Source: Sweltsa coloradensis
Taxonomy: Eukaryota; Arthropoda; Insecta; Plecoptera; Chloroperlidae
Direction: 5' to 3'
Length of the DNA: 64,000 nt
Assembly: GCA_024449915.1 (NCBI GenBank)
Contig: JAMZAV010000308.1
Span: 62,001 to 126,000 of the forward strand
Below the pieces are notes generated by a model. That model ran no database searches and was not told the origin of the DNA. It worked only from the letters and a program-made list of their open reading frames with translations. A program made the translations under genes and the position numbers. How positions within the stretch are numbered: position 1 is the first letter of the stretch; each line of letters opens with the position of its first letter. Positions 26,035 to 36,240 of this stretch are shown piece by piece.

Positions 26035-26230
26035 CCCAACGAGTTGGGTTGGTGTTTCGTATTAAAATTACCGATCTTCGGTTGGCCTTTGTTCGTTCGG
26101 CAATGGCGTCGGTGCCAACAGCGTTCGCTTCGTTGGATTTAAGTTAAAGGCCACTGGACAACTCTGAATATCAGTGTGACTAGGTAGGTAAACTTCAAAT
26201 ACAATTTTTTTTTAAATTTTTATTTATTTT
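26035..26230 (+). mobile_element. Diverged SINE 3' fragment, family S1
   Basis: A weaker match to the same S1 body: GTTCGTTCGGCAATGGCGTCGG, in blocks, near 26090, then AATATCAGTGTGACTAGGTAGGTA and CAAATACAATTTTTTT, again in blocks. It is older than the copy at 25.8 kb. Confidence 0.45.
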
Positions 26231-28259
26231 AAGCACTAGTCTGCAATTGTCGAATTCAACTTGCCATATTTTCGATTATCGATATCAGAAATTCAGTGAC
26301 GCTTTGTTGAGGTTTTAAAAATGAATCCTCAAAAATCTCAATTTGTTTTTAAATTGAACCTTTTCGACAGTCGTCTGTAAAACACTACTTGAATCAACCA
26401 CACACTTGGCATAAATGTAGCTTGTGTATAATTGCAATGATTTTCTAATAAGATAAAACGGCGTAACGAAACACAATATCGAAAGAAAAAGATATATATC
26501 ATAGTTACAAACTATTGTGCGTTTTTGCTATTATGGTTGCATTATGTAGTTACATTTGAAGACTAACAAATTGTTTCTTCACATTTTATTTTTTAAATAT
26601 AGTTTCTGTAGTTAATTAATGTATTATAATTTCTGTAGTAAGTTTACAAAGCAGTACTAACAAATTACATAATAAGACAGAAAAGCAGGCATAACATTTC
26701 GTTCTAAAACTGTTACTAAGACACAACTAACCAACTTACTTATATGTACGCACGCAAGTGCATGCGCACATACGTATACAAAGCAGAGAATAGACTATTG
26801 TTGTAGTTAGTGTATGCATAGTAGAGTAAAGTCTCTGCTTCCAAGTGTCATTCCAGAGGAACGATGCAGTATATCTCTGTAAGTTTCTAACTCGCATTAC
26901 TCATAGAACTTGTTTAAAGTGTATAAATCCGTATTTTAGTTAGACGTGTTTAAGTTTCACAAGTACTGTATTTGAAATCTTATAAAGGACAGCATAGTCT
27001 GCAGAAATAATGCGTAGAAAGCTAGAAAGGCTAACACTTCGAATGAGAATCAACGGTTCGTATTGTAAGAAGGCAAAACAAAATAGAAAAAAATAAGGAC
27101 ATTGCGAGCTGGTTTATATTGTTGTCACGTACGGGTACGATTGAGACGTATGGTGCAAAGAGGCTGGGATGAAATTTCTCATAGTAGCTTCGTAGAAATT
27201 TGTTACGTTCTGTACTCGCCAATTATCTGTATCTTACGCGTCAAAATCTTAAGAGTCTGCAATACCAGTATTTTTTTTTTAAACTTTTCCAGAAGCCAGT
27301 TTTTTATTAGATTGTTACCAGCCTTTGCACATATGTTATGGTCATGTATATACAGTCTTCTATAGAAAAAGTCTCAATAAATTAAATGGATTTTTAGGAT
27401 TTAGGATTTTTGTAAAATCATCAAAAATGGTAAATTTCGGATTCTTTGTGTGCGAATTGCGCAATAATTTTTAGAAATCTTTCACTATAAAAGAGTGACC
27501 ATATCCTTGCTTGACAATTACGCAAAATTGCATACCGATTAGATGACAACTGGAAGCAGGAAATGTTACCAAAAATGTTTCAAATAGGCATAGTTGACTC
27601 TTGAAATTAAAATATTATATAGGTTAAGCAACAATAAGTATGGTGGCAAAAGGCTGATACTTCAATGTTCAGAATAGTGATGGATTGCATTTTACAACAT
27701 ATGAGATTGAATTTTTATTAAGGCACTTGTGCATAGTGCATTAAAAGTTGGATTGTCAATTTAAATCTCAAGACAATAATGGGATAATGAGTTTCATAAC
27801 AAATCAGAAATTGCACGTGCACGTCCTTCCCACAGACCATCGAGAACGGTAACTTGATAACAACGGGAATGTTGGTGCATTTTTCTGCATAGTTGGTTCA
27901 AAACTGTGACGATTCTGTTGCCTGCGTGTATTTTTATAATTTCTCGCCTATACTCTACATCATCATCACTGCGGGATTGCTTCTCGAGAAACTACATCCT
28001 GAAGAGTTTGTGTGAATTGTTCTGTCCCCGGGTCTGTCTGAGCCACAACACCTCGACATGCAAAACTCTCTAATATGTATCAGGTGTCTATACGTCCGAT
28101 TCTGCGCGAATCACGTCTCACAATAAAAACAGAACATGACATTTGCTTGGCATGCAGTTTTTCGTTTACATTGCCCTTCAACATGGGTGATAAAGAATTT
28201 TTCAGATACCCTTGGAGTCACGAAGGCGAGGCTACACTTACCTAAACTTTATTTATAAA
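26231..28259. other. Unique AT-rich DNA, no gene recognised
   Basis: Only short ORFs (63-87 codons) with no domains. No repeat family member is evident. Confidence 0.4.
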
Positions 28260-28278
28260 TACTCGTCACCTCCACTAA
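28260..28278 (-). repeat. Diverged copy of the 19-bp motif
   Basis: TACTCGTCACCTCCACTAA, 16 of 19 matches on the minus strand. It suggests an older layer of the same motif family. Confidence 0.5.
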
Positions 28279-29660
28279 CAACGAGAATGATTACGTGAAC
28301 AAAATATTTTTTTTAAATATTTATGTTTGAATCCTTCAACGATCTATTGTAGAAGAAGCTTCTCTTCCGATTTTAGATACTCCCGAGCACATGCTTGTAC
28401 AACAAATATCAACTACAACATTCTGTTCTGGATGTTAGTAGACCTTTTCATAACCTTGTGTTCAGGGCTTTGGAGAACTGTATATATTCAAGCACGATTG
28501 TACATTTTTGAAGGTGGAGAATATTGAAGAAGTTGATTACCGACTATTTGTGGAACGATCCCTCTAAAGTAGTTTCAAATACAAACGGTTGAGTATAAGT
28601 AAACTCAATATGGGGCATACTTCGTGAGAGGGTGTACGAAAACGTCAAATGTGTTTATATAAAACGAATAAAAAGCGCAAACAGCCACCCTTAACTTCCG
28701 ACTGATATGTTTTATCAGGTAAAAGTTACATTTTGAATCTCGATATTGCTATGGCACATTTGTCATACAGTGTAAAGAATACATCACACGATGTGAATGG
28801 AAATATATTGGCTCACGATCTAATATTGAAAGATAAATTGTATTCCACGAATTCGTCAAGTCGTACAAGTACAACCGAATGACTTAATTTTCTGAATTCA
28901 ATTTCGAATTCAATCACAATTCTGATTTACTGTACGAGAAAATGTACCAGCTCGGGAAACACTTCCGTAAGGCGTAAGCCACGAGGGTTCAATACCAGGG
29001 TGAAATCTTTTTCTTTTTCGTTTCGAATTGATTTCTTTACGACGAGGAATGTTGTTGATAAAAAGTTGAATACAAATTTCACAATATATTAAAAGTGACA
29101 CATCTTATACAAGGCAAAAGTGATGAGTTTACTTACTAATGAGATAAAACAATAAATACCGTTATTCGTTATTGTTTTATATCTCTCAGTACATCTTTCA
29201 GTAGATACTCATCAGTTATGCTAGACGAAATACCAGTGCTAGTTGGTTTTACAAAGATTTAATACGATTTTTGGCAACGCATAATGTTTACCACAAACAA
29301 TGAAAATATGATATAATATTTTGAATAACATTTTTTCGAGTTTTCTTTAGTCACTACTGTCTGCTACACAAGTGTCGTATGTTCACACTAGCGTCCTCAC
29401 TTTTCCTCTGAGATAACGTGTAATGTCTAATTTAAAACATACAGTAGAGTACCAAAACAGTTTTTAGACTGTTGTTTTGTTGATAGCCCCTCACTTGTTT
29501 TTGGTTTACCAAAGGAAAGAAAGTAGGTGTTGATTTTATTTTTAAAAGGTGCTATTAACAAAGACACGTATTCATGAATACACGTTCCTTTAGAGTGTAC
29601 AATCGAATACCATGATTAAAATGTCATCATAAAAAAACAGACAATGAGTTAAAATACTAA
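28279..29660. other. Unique AT-rich DNA, no gene recognised
   Basis: ORFs of 63-66 codons only, none recognisable. No repeat structure seen before the family C cluster. Confidence 0.4.
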
Positions 29661-30337
29661 TTAAACGAGGGAGCGGAGCGACCGAGTGTTCTCCATTCAA
29701 CTCGAACGGCTCTCATTCTGTGATTCTGTCTGTCTGTCTGTACGTCGAAAATCAGCCGAACCGCTGAACAGATTGGGCTGAAATTTTAAACAGACATCCG
29801 GTACGAGTTTACTGAGAACTGCTAACAAAATCAGCTAGATCCATTGCGATTTAATCCCAAAATGAATAAAAATGTGATTTTTTAAATAGTATCGATATGC
29901 ATTTGTTTAGTAGCAGCTAGCGAGACGATAACTTCGTGGCTTGCATGGCCTATTGGTAAGTATTTAGCCTACCGCACGGAGGGTTGGGGTTCGATACCCG
30001 TTCGCTCGAACTTTTTTATATTTTTACACATACATATAATTTTTGAGGGGTGTTAAATGGGAAATAAAAATTCGGTGATTTTGTTTTATCTTGGAAATTT
30101 GTTAATGTTTCACGCTGATACGTTTTCGCATTCGCATTTTAAATGTTCAATTTAAATAACTAGGGAAACGCCAAAGTCGTTGTTAAACGAGTGAGTGAGC
30201 CATGTGTTGAGTACCCGGTATCATTCCTCATACTGGGCTAGATCCAGCCTTAGGTATAGAGGAGGAAAGGGGATGTTCCCGGGTACTCAACACTTGGCTC
30301 ACTCACTCGTTTAACAACGACTTTGGCATTTCCCTAG
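29661..30337 (+). mobile_element. Composite family C element, copy 1
   Basis: The left end (AAACGAGGGAGCGGAGCGACC) is shared with copies at 30345 and 34928. The body contains AAATCAGCCGAACCGCTGAA and CAGACATCCGGTACGAGTTT. It is interrupted by a plus-strand tRNA-like sequence (29941-30013). The right 178 bp (30160-30337) is a module with ~60-bp inverted ends, CTAGGGAAACGCCAAAGTCG to the outer CTAG at 30334-30337, followed by T. No ORF. Confidence 0.65.
29941..30013 (+). mobile_element. tRNA-derived SINE-like head with intact A and B boxes
   Basis: TGGCCTATTGG at 29946-29956 matches the Pol III A box (TGGCNNAGTGG) at all but one position. GGTTCGATACC at 29988-29998 matches the B box exactly. 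It is followed by a short T-run. I cannot fold a convincing acceptor stem, so this is tRNA-derived repeat sequence and not a functional tRNA gene. Confidence 0.6.
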
Positions 30338-30344
30338 TAAATAA

Positions 30345-31207
30345 ATTAGGGAGCGGAGCGACTGAGTGTCTCCATTCAACTCAAACGGCGCTTATTCTGC
30401 GAGTCTGTATGTGTGTTTGTCTGTACGTCAAAAATCAGCCGAACCACTGAACAGATTGCGCTAAAATTTTAATCAGACATCCGGTGTGAGTTTACTGAGA
30501 ACTGATAACAAAATCAGCTAGATCCATTGCGATTTAAACCTACAAGAAATTAAAAATTAAAAATTGGCTCCTATATTTAGGAATTATTTTAACAACAATG
30601 GTTTTGTTTTTGAGAAAATATTTTTGTTTGTTATTTGTCTGGCTGTGCAAATGCAGTGCCCAAGGTTTATCGAATCTGGCACGCTCAAGGTAACCCCCTC
30701 CCCCTATTACGCTCGGAGATTGAGTAATCCTTGCAATATTTAAACGTATTTCGTACTGGCTATGTTTTCCATAGTATTGTCACAAAGGATAGACTACACT
30801 GCGTTATATGCATGTCCAACCATGTTTATTAATTTTTAAAATACAATCCAGAAATTACAAAATCTTTACCGACCAGGAGATTGTACCCAAGTCTCCCGAA
30901 TTTCGGGTATAAGGGCGCCTTAGCCAACTAGGCTAGGAAAAAGACAAAGTCGTTGTTGGACGATTGAGCGAGTCATGTGTTGAGTACCCGGTAACATTTG
31001 CATTTAAGTTTGATAATTGTATTGGTATACATTATGCGGTTTTTCAGTTTAGTTGGTATAAGGGCGCGTCAACTGTCAGGCCATAATGCGCACTCGAGCC
31101 TATGATAGGCTACGGAGGCTTTAGGTAGGGGTAAGAAAGGAAATGTTACCGGGTACTCAACACATGGCTCTCTCACTCGTCTAACAACGACTTTGGCGTT
31201 TTCCTAG
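30345..31207 (+). mobile_element. Composite family C element, copy 2
   Basis: In order: left end TTAGGGAGCGGAGCGACTG; body (AAATCAGCCGAACCACTGAA, then CACGCTCAAGGTA); minus-strand tRNA-like module (30868-30934); and a 275-bp inverted-ended module (30933-31207) with ~60-bp inverted repeats. It ends in CTAG (31204-31207) followed by T. It lies in tandem with copy 1, separated by about 7 bp. The module order is the same at 34928-35795. Confidence 0.7.
30868..30934 (-). mobile_element. tRNA-like module in family C copy 2
   Basis: Read on the minus strand: TAGTTGGCTAAGGCGCC (A-box region), then GGGTACAATCTCCTGGTCGG (B-box region, decayed). The same module occurs at 35456-35524 and 51424-51487, and a relative at 58850-58915. 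Confidence 0.6.
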
Positions 31208-31382
31208 TTGCATTTAATATCCTTTTATAATTTGTTACCAAAATTGTTGTTGTAATACTACTATTTCAAATATTTACTTAACTGTAATTCATTGTTGTGT
31301 CTGCATCTATGTAATTAAATTTATTAAGTTGTACTCCTTTGTAAATCAGTTTTTTAACTGAATAGGATAGACGTTAAATAAA

Positions 31383-32186
31383 CAAGGAAAACGCTAAAGT
31401 CCCGCCGCGTTGATGGATGAGCTTTTTAATTATAAAATGTTAATATTAATTTAAAAAAATAAAGAAATATTAACACGGCCCATACAAAGCAATCATTAGG
31501 TCTGTTGGATCTTTGATTGTTTGTAACAAGGCTGTGAGTAAGGTATAAAATCTCCTGTGAAGTTTTCATACAAGGCTGTGAGAAAGATCTAAAATCTATA
31601 TTTTCGTGCTATTTGGGCGGATTCTGACCAAACAGGTGGAACTACAACGTTCATATTTCACATGGACATTAAGGTAAGGGTGATGTATTGACTTTTGAAA
31701 GAAAAAGTTGAAAAAGTTAGCCAGAATCTATAGAAATAAAGGTTTTAATATTTAACACCTCAAAAAACTCAAATTAAAACCTTTATTTCTATAGATTCTG
31801 GCTTACTTTTGCAACTTTTTCTTTCAAACGTCAATACATCACCGTTACCTTAATGTGCATGTGAAATATGAACGTTGTATCCCCACCCGTTTGGTCAGAA
31901 TCGGTCCAAATGTCACGAAAATATCGCACTAAAAATCGACAAAAAATCGTAAAAGTACGATATTCATAAGAAATATTTCTTCGATTGTACCCAAAAACGT
32001 GGCAAGTCTAAGTTCAGAAAAAAACGAAGGTCGTGTCAAATTTTCATCAAGACGCATTGCCGTTTGCCCGGTAGAGAGCGAACAGACGGAAAAAAAAAAA
32101 AAAAACAAACAAAAAAAAAAAAAAAACACCCAAGCTAAATTTTTTGGGGGGTCGGTGAAATTGAAGTCTACGCTTCGCTCAACCAA
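31383..32186 (-). mobile_element. Family A element, copy 5, with internal inversion
   Basis: The minus-strand 3' end lies at the left: CAAGGAAAACGC with GCGTTGATGGATGAGC inward, so the usual CTAG is CTTG here. The right end (GACTTCAATTTCACCGACCC on the minus strand) matches 575-605 in copy 1. One of its two 150-bp internal units is inverted relative to copy 1, creating a long inverted repeat. The long A/AAAC tract at 32090-32126 corresponds to the T/GTTT tract of copy 1. Confidence 0.6.
31603..31919. repeat. Long inverted repeat, ~148-bp arms, 21-bp spacer
   Basis: Left arm 31603-31749 and right arm 31771-31919 are reverse complements, about 90% identical by eye (shared blocks CAACGTTCATATTTCACATG and CCAGAATCTATAGAAATAAA). 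A transcript would fold into a long double-stranded hairpin. Confidence 0.85.
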
Positions 32187-32292
32187 TAAATAAACACATA
32201 AATAAATACATACATAAAAACTGAAAAAGGTCACATTATTACACGTTATTTTTTGGAGAATTAAATGCACGTCACAGTCCATAATTATATTA

Positions 32293-33232
32293 CTAGGAAA
32301 ACGCTCAGTTGGACGCGTTGTTGAGCGAGCACCGGTACGTGCAACACGACCCGAGTAAGACATGCCATAATGTTACATACCAATAAGTCTTTAAGGTCTT
32401 GACCAATTAGCTGAAAATTTGTAAAATAGGAGAGAATGGATAAAATCTACCGCCATCTAGAGGACCTTGACATCATTTCTTTGGGAAAACTATTTTACTC
32501 TTTATTTCTTCTAGGTGGCAGTACATAGTGACCAGAATTCTTGTGCGACTTTTCGTTGCCATGGTAACGTTACTTTTGTTAAAATGTCATTTCTATCTAC
32601 ACTACTTATCGGATCAAAATAAAATTAACATATTCGTGACCGGACGGACATTCTAAATGATTTGGCTACCTCAGATTTTGTCGCCGTTTAGTTTTTTAAA
32701 AAAACTTTAGATTAACTTTAATGTAACTTTATAACTTTTTAAACGATTTTGCCACAAAACTAATGGCATTCAATCGGGAACGAAACTTGCGGATGGTCAA
32801 AATTTCAACTCGATCGAGCCTCCGTTTGACCGCTATCATGAGCCAAAAAAGCTGTGTGACTTTCCGTTGCCATGGTAACGGGACTTTGTTATAATGTAAT
32901 TTCCATCTACACTACTTATCGGATCAAAATAAAAATAACATATTCGTGATCGGACGGACATTCTAAATGATTTGGCCACCTCAGATTTTGTCGCCGTTTA
33001 GTTTGAAAAAAAAACTTTCGATTAACTTTAATGTAACTTTTTAACTTTTTGAACGATTTTGCCACAAAACTATACAGCAACCCGCCTAGGTGGTATGTAC
33101 ATGTGTGCAAAATTTCAGGTCGATCAGAGAAAACGGTGCGACCTGTATCGAAGCAGTAACAGAAAGAAAAAAAAAAACAGACATTCGAGCCATAAGAGTC
33201 AAGTGGAGACGCTCGCTTCGCTCGCTCAACAA
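32293..33232 (-). mobile_element. CTAG-ended Helitron/Helentron-like element, family B copy 1
   Basis: The left end, read on the minus strand as the 3' end, has CTAG at 32293-32296 and a hairpin (AACGC 32300-32304 / GCGTT 32315-32319, 10-nt loop). A 13-bp sequence at 32318-32330 (TTGTTGAGCGAGC) has its perfect inverse at the far right end, 33220-33232. The interior carries two direct copies of a 311-bp unit. No coding capacity: a 144-codon ORF (31929-32363) merely crosses the A/B junction. Confidence 0.65.
32540..33075 (+). repeat. Two direct copies of a 311-bp unit within family B copy 1
   Basis: GTTGCCATGGTAACG starts at 32555 and again at 32866. Each is followed by 'CTACACTACTTATCGGATCA' and 'GGACGGACATTCTAAATGAT'. 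The second copy breaks off near 33070. Confidence 0.85.
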
Positions 33233-33330
33233 TCAAATCAAAATCACCATATTATGTTATAAACAAATGATTCCAATAACAATGTTATATGAGATTGGCA
33301 AAAGATGCCGTGTAGACCTAAAACATTTTT

Positions 33331-33425
33331 AACTCCATAAGAATAGCATTGTTGGTGTAGGTGCCGGGTAGAGCGAGAAAAGTTTTAGCTCCATAAGAAT
33401 AGCATGGTTGGTGGAGGTGCCGGGT
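33331..33425 (+). repeat. Tandem duplication (56-bp unit) carrying the 19-bp motif
   Basis: CTCCATAAGAATAGCAT occurs twice, 56 bp apart. Each is followed by the motif: TTGGTGTAGGTGCCGGGTA at 33352-33370 (one change) and TTGGTGGAGGTGCCGGGT at 33408-33425. The rest of the unit is unrelated to the 73-bp and 66-bp arrays. Confidence 0.85.
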
Positions 33426-33513
33426 CCTTGATTTTATTATTTATGTTACGGTGAGGGAGAAGGCATTATTGTTGTGGTATTTTTTTAAAGTGTACAACAC
33501 ACATGGTGAATTT
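33426..33513. other. Short AT-rich spacer
   Basis: Unique sequence between the 56-bp duplication and the next family A element. Confidence 0.4.
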
Positions 33514-33514
33514 A

Positions 33515-34312
33515 TTGGATGAGCGTAGCGAGCGAAGACAAGATTCCATTTCACTACACTGAAGAAAAAAGTCCAGAATGGTTTTTTCTGTGTTTTTCTG
33601 TGTGTATTTTCTGTAGTGTTTGTCTGTTAACACGATTCCGGCTAAACCGATACTCCAATTGCGATGAAATTTTCTGAATACTTCGAAATCTCTAAACTAA
33701 GAACTAACACGTTTTTGAGCGCAATCGAAAAATTATTTTTCATGAAAATCTCAATTTTACGATTTTTTCGATTTTTAAAAAATTCCTTCGACTTCCTACA
33801 TGCTTTATCCGATTGTAATGATTTTTTCACAGAATCTTTATTTTACGAATGATTATATTCGTGTGGAATTTGAGCGTAATCGAAAATAATTTCTCAAGAA
33901 AATCGCAATTTTACGATGTTTTTTGATTTTTTAAATTTCTTCGACTTAGAACATCTACATGCTTTATCCGATTGTAATGATTTTTTTCACAGAACCTTAA
34001 TTTTATAAATAAATATATTCGTGTGAAATTTTAGCGCAATCGAAAAAAATATTCTTCATGGAAATCGCAATTTTACGATTTTTTATTTTTTATTTTCAAA
34101 TTTCTACGACTTATAACATCTACATGTTTTTTTTCCGATTGCAATAATTTTTGCACAGATCCTTAATTTTATGAATTAATATATTCGTGTGAAATTTGAG
34201 AGTAATTGAAAAATTATTTCTTATGAAAATTGCAATTTTACGCTTTTTTCGTGTTTAAAAAATTACGCTCATCCAACAACGCGCCTGAAAAAGCGTTTGC
34301 GAAGCTTCCTAG
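33515..34312 (+). mobile_element. CTAG-ended Helitron/Helentron-like element, family A copy 2
   Basis: The left end TTGGATGAGCGTA (33515-33527) is a perfect 13-bp inverse of 34264-34276 near the right end. It then has a hairpin (AACGC 34278-34282 / GCGTT 34293-34297, 10-nt loop) and terminates CTAG (34309-34312) before T. The interior has about four imperfect ~160-168-bp repeats (shared ATCCGATTGTAATGATTTTT near 33807, 33967 and 34135) rich in CAATTTTACGATTTTTT. No ORF of note. This is the clearest example of the shared terminal design. Confidence 0.7.
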
Positions 34313-34420
34313 TTAATTAAGTGTGTTTCAAATATATAGGTCAGTGTACTATAAGCAACAAATATCATCTCGGTACTTGTACTTGCTCTCACAATCTTTT
34401 GTGTTTTGTATTTTGTGTGG

Positions 34421-34800
34421 TTCGTTGGTCTGGTGGCTAGAGGCTCTGCTTCCAATGCAGAAGGTCCAGGGTTCGATTTCCGCTGTAGGCAGAAGTTTTT
34501 AAACTTCTAATGTGGACTTAAGTCCTCAGTTATTGGCTGTTGTTGGTTGGTTGGTTGGTTCCGAATCAGCCGTGCTGATTTTGGAGCTGTCTGCGGGTGG
34601 AATCGTGCCCAGTTTGATTGATTGGCGTTTTCTACTTAAATATGTTGGTCTCTCGTTGGTCATTGTTCACTCGCCGATGATGTCAGCGCCTACAGGGTTG
34701 GCTTGGTCGGCTTCAAATTTAATGTCCCCCGCCAAAAATCAGTTCTGTGGCTGAGTGGGTAGACCAAAATACGAATTTATCTATTTTATTTATTTATATT
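34421..34800 (+). mobile_element. Full-length tRNA-derived SINE, family S1
   Basis: The tRNA-like head (34421-34497) includes TCTGC-TTCCAAT-GCAGA, a 5-bp anticodon-like stem whose loop would read CCA, and a B box GGTTCGATTTCC. The body follows with TTGGTTGGTTGG, GTGGAATCGTGCCC, GATGTCAGCGCC and CTGAGTGGGTAGAC. The tail is AT-rich (ATTTATTT, to ~34800). Pieces of this SINE lie at 25725-25865 and 26035-26230, and an inverted head at 63632-63743. An 80-codon ORF across it (34512-34754) is not a gene. Confidence 0.75.
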
Positions 34801-34927
34801 ATATTTTATTATTTTATATGCCACATTCAGTGCATTAGTTTGTATTAAACTCCAGTTGTAAACTCAAACGTGAAAGACACAGTCATTCATTGTATGTAAG
34901 AATCCAATCGTCTTAAAAATGTATAAT

Positions 34928-35795
34928 TAGACGAGGGAGCGAAGCGACTGGGGAAACCATTCAAGAAAATCTGCACTTATATATTCTGTGATTGTGTGGG
35001 TGTGTGTTTACATCGAAAATCAGACGAATCGCTGAACAGATTGCGCTGAAATTTTAAACAGACATCCGGTACGAGTTTACTAACAACTGCTAACAAAATC
35101 AACTAGCTCCATTGCGATTTAAACCTACAAGAAATAATACATTTGAAAATAAGCTGCTAATGTGTAGGCATTATTTTAACGACAATGGTTTTGTTTTTGA
35201 AAAAATATTTTTTGTTTGTTATTTGTCTGACTGCGCAAATGCAGTGCCCAAGGTGTATCGACTCATGCACGCTCAAGGTACCCCCCTCCCTCAATTCCTC
35301 TTGGAGATTGAGTTAACCTTGCAATATTTACACTTATTTCGTACTGGCTATGTTTTCCATAGTATAGTCACAAATGATTGACTACACTGCGTTATATGCA
35401 TGTCAAAACATGTTTAATAATTTTTAAAATACAATCTAGAAATTACAAAATCTTTCCCGACCAGGGGATTGAACCCAGGTCTCCTACATTTCGGGTATAA
35501 CGGCGCATTAGCCAACTAGACTAGGAAAATGCCAAAGTCGTTGCTGGACGAGTAAACGAGTCATGTGTTGAGTTCCCGGGAACATTTGCATTTAAGTTTG
35601 ATAATTATATTTGTATAAATAATAGGGTTTTTGAGTTCATTTGGTATAAGGGTGCGTCAACTGTAAGGCCATAATGCGCCACTCTAGCGTATGATAGGCT
35701 ATGGAGGCCTAAGGTAGCGGAAGTAAGGGAATATTACCGGGTACTCAACACATGGCTCTCTCACTCGTTTAACAACGACTTTGGCGTTTTCCTAG
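34928..35795 (+). mobile_element. Composite family C element, copy 3
   Basis: Left end TAGACGAGGGAGCGAAGCGA; body with AAATCAGACGAATCGCTGAA and CATCCGGTACGAGTTTACTA; minus-strand tRNA-like module (35456-35524); 275-bp inverted-ended module (35521-35795). The terminal hairpin is AACG 35774-35777 / CGTT 35785-35788 with a 7-nt loop, and CTAG (35792-35795) is followed by T. It has the same order as copy 2, and its terminal module is exactly the same length. Confidence 0.7.
35456..35524 (-). mobile_element. tRNA-like module in family C copy 3
   Basis: The minus strand reads TAGTTGGCTAATGCGCC (A-box region) and GGGTTCAATCCCCTGGTCGG (B-box region GGTTCAATCCC). It abuts the inner CTAG of the 275-bp module. 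Confidence 0.65.
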
Positions 35796-35873
35796 TTTTA
35801 TTCATAACTTCAAACTAAAAGGGGTTCTGAAAAACTTTATAGCACGTAAGAGTAGGCTCACAATACCTAGAGT

Positions 35874-36240
35874 TCCATAGTGTTAGATTGATTGATTGGA
35901 TATTGCTTAACGTCTCATATTTATGCACTTTGGCTAATCGAGACGATGAGTGGTGATAGATGAGGATGAAGTATGAACAAAAGGGAGGAGGGGAAACCCG
36001 GTACCGGCACGTAGCCTACTCCTTTCGAAAAGTACCAAAGGGCCAACGGCTTAACGTCCCATCCGAAAGGACGGTGTAGCCTTGACAGTCATATAGGTTC
36101 CTTCACTAACCCGGCCTGCCGAGCAAACGTCGAAGAGAACGAAGCCGTTACACTAGCTTTCGAACCCTCCATCTGCTCTAACCAGCGGTATAAGTGAGTT
36201 TCAGGGTAGAGCGGTCACCCACTCTACTACAACTACTTAA
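35874..36240 (-). mobile_element. tRNA-derived SINE, family S2
   Basis: On the minus strand the head is at the right: GGTGACCGCTCTACC, then GGGTTCGAAAGC as B box. The body includes CCGTCCTTTCGGATGGGACG and GCCGTTGGCCCTTTGGTACT. The left end (ATTGATTGATTGGATATTGC region) is the 3' end. A truncated copy is at 12165-12365. The 'TTAACGTCCCATCCGAAAGG' string resembles SINE bodies common in invertebrate genomes (from memory). Confidence 0.65.

Noticed and set aside
31929..32363. Longest ORF in the window (144 codons, minus strand)
   Set aside because: It crosses the junction of two repeat elements (A copy 5 and B copy 1) and includes a poly-Phe run made by a T-tract. Its N-terminal peptide recurs at 47478-47759 only because family B DNA is repeated.
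34421..34497. tRNA-Trp gene (loop reads CCA)
   Set aside because: No acceptor stem, and it is followed by a SINE body with an ATTT tail that recurs elsewhere in the window.
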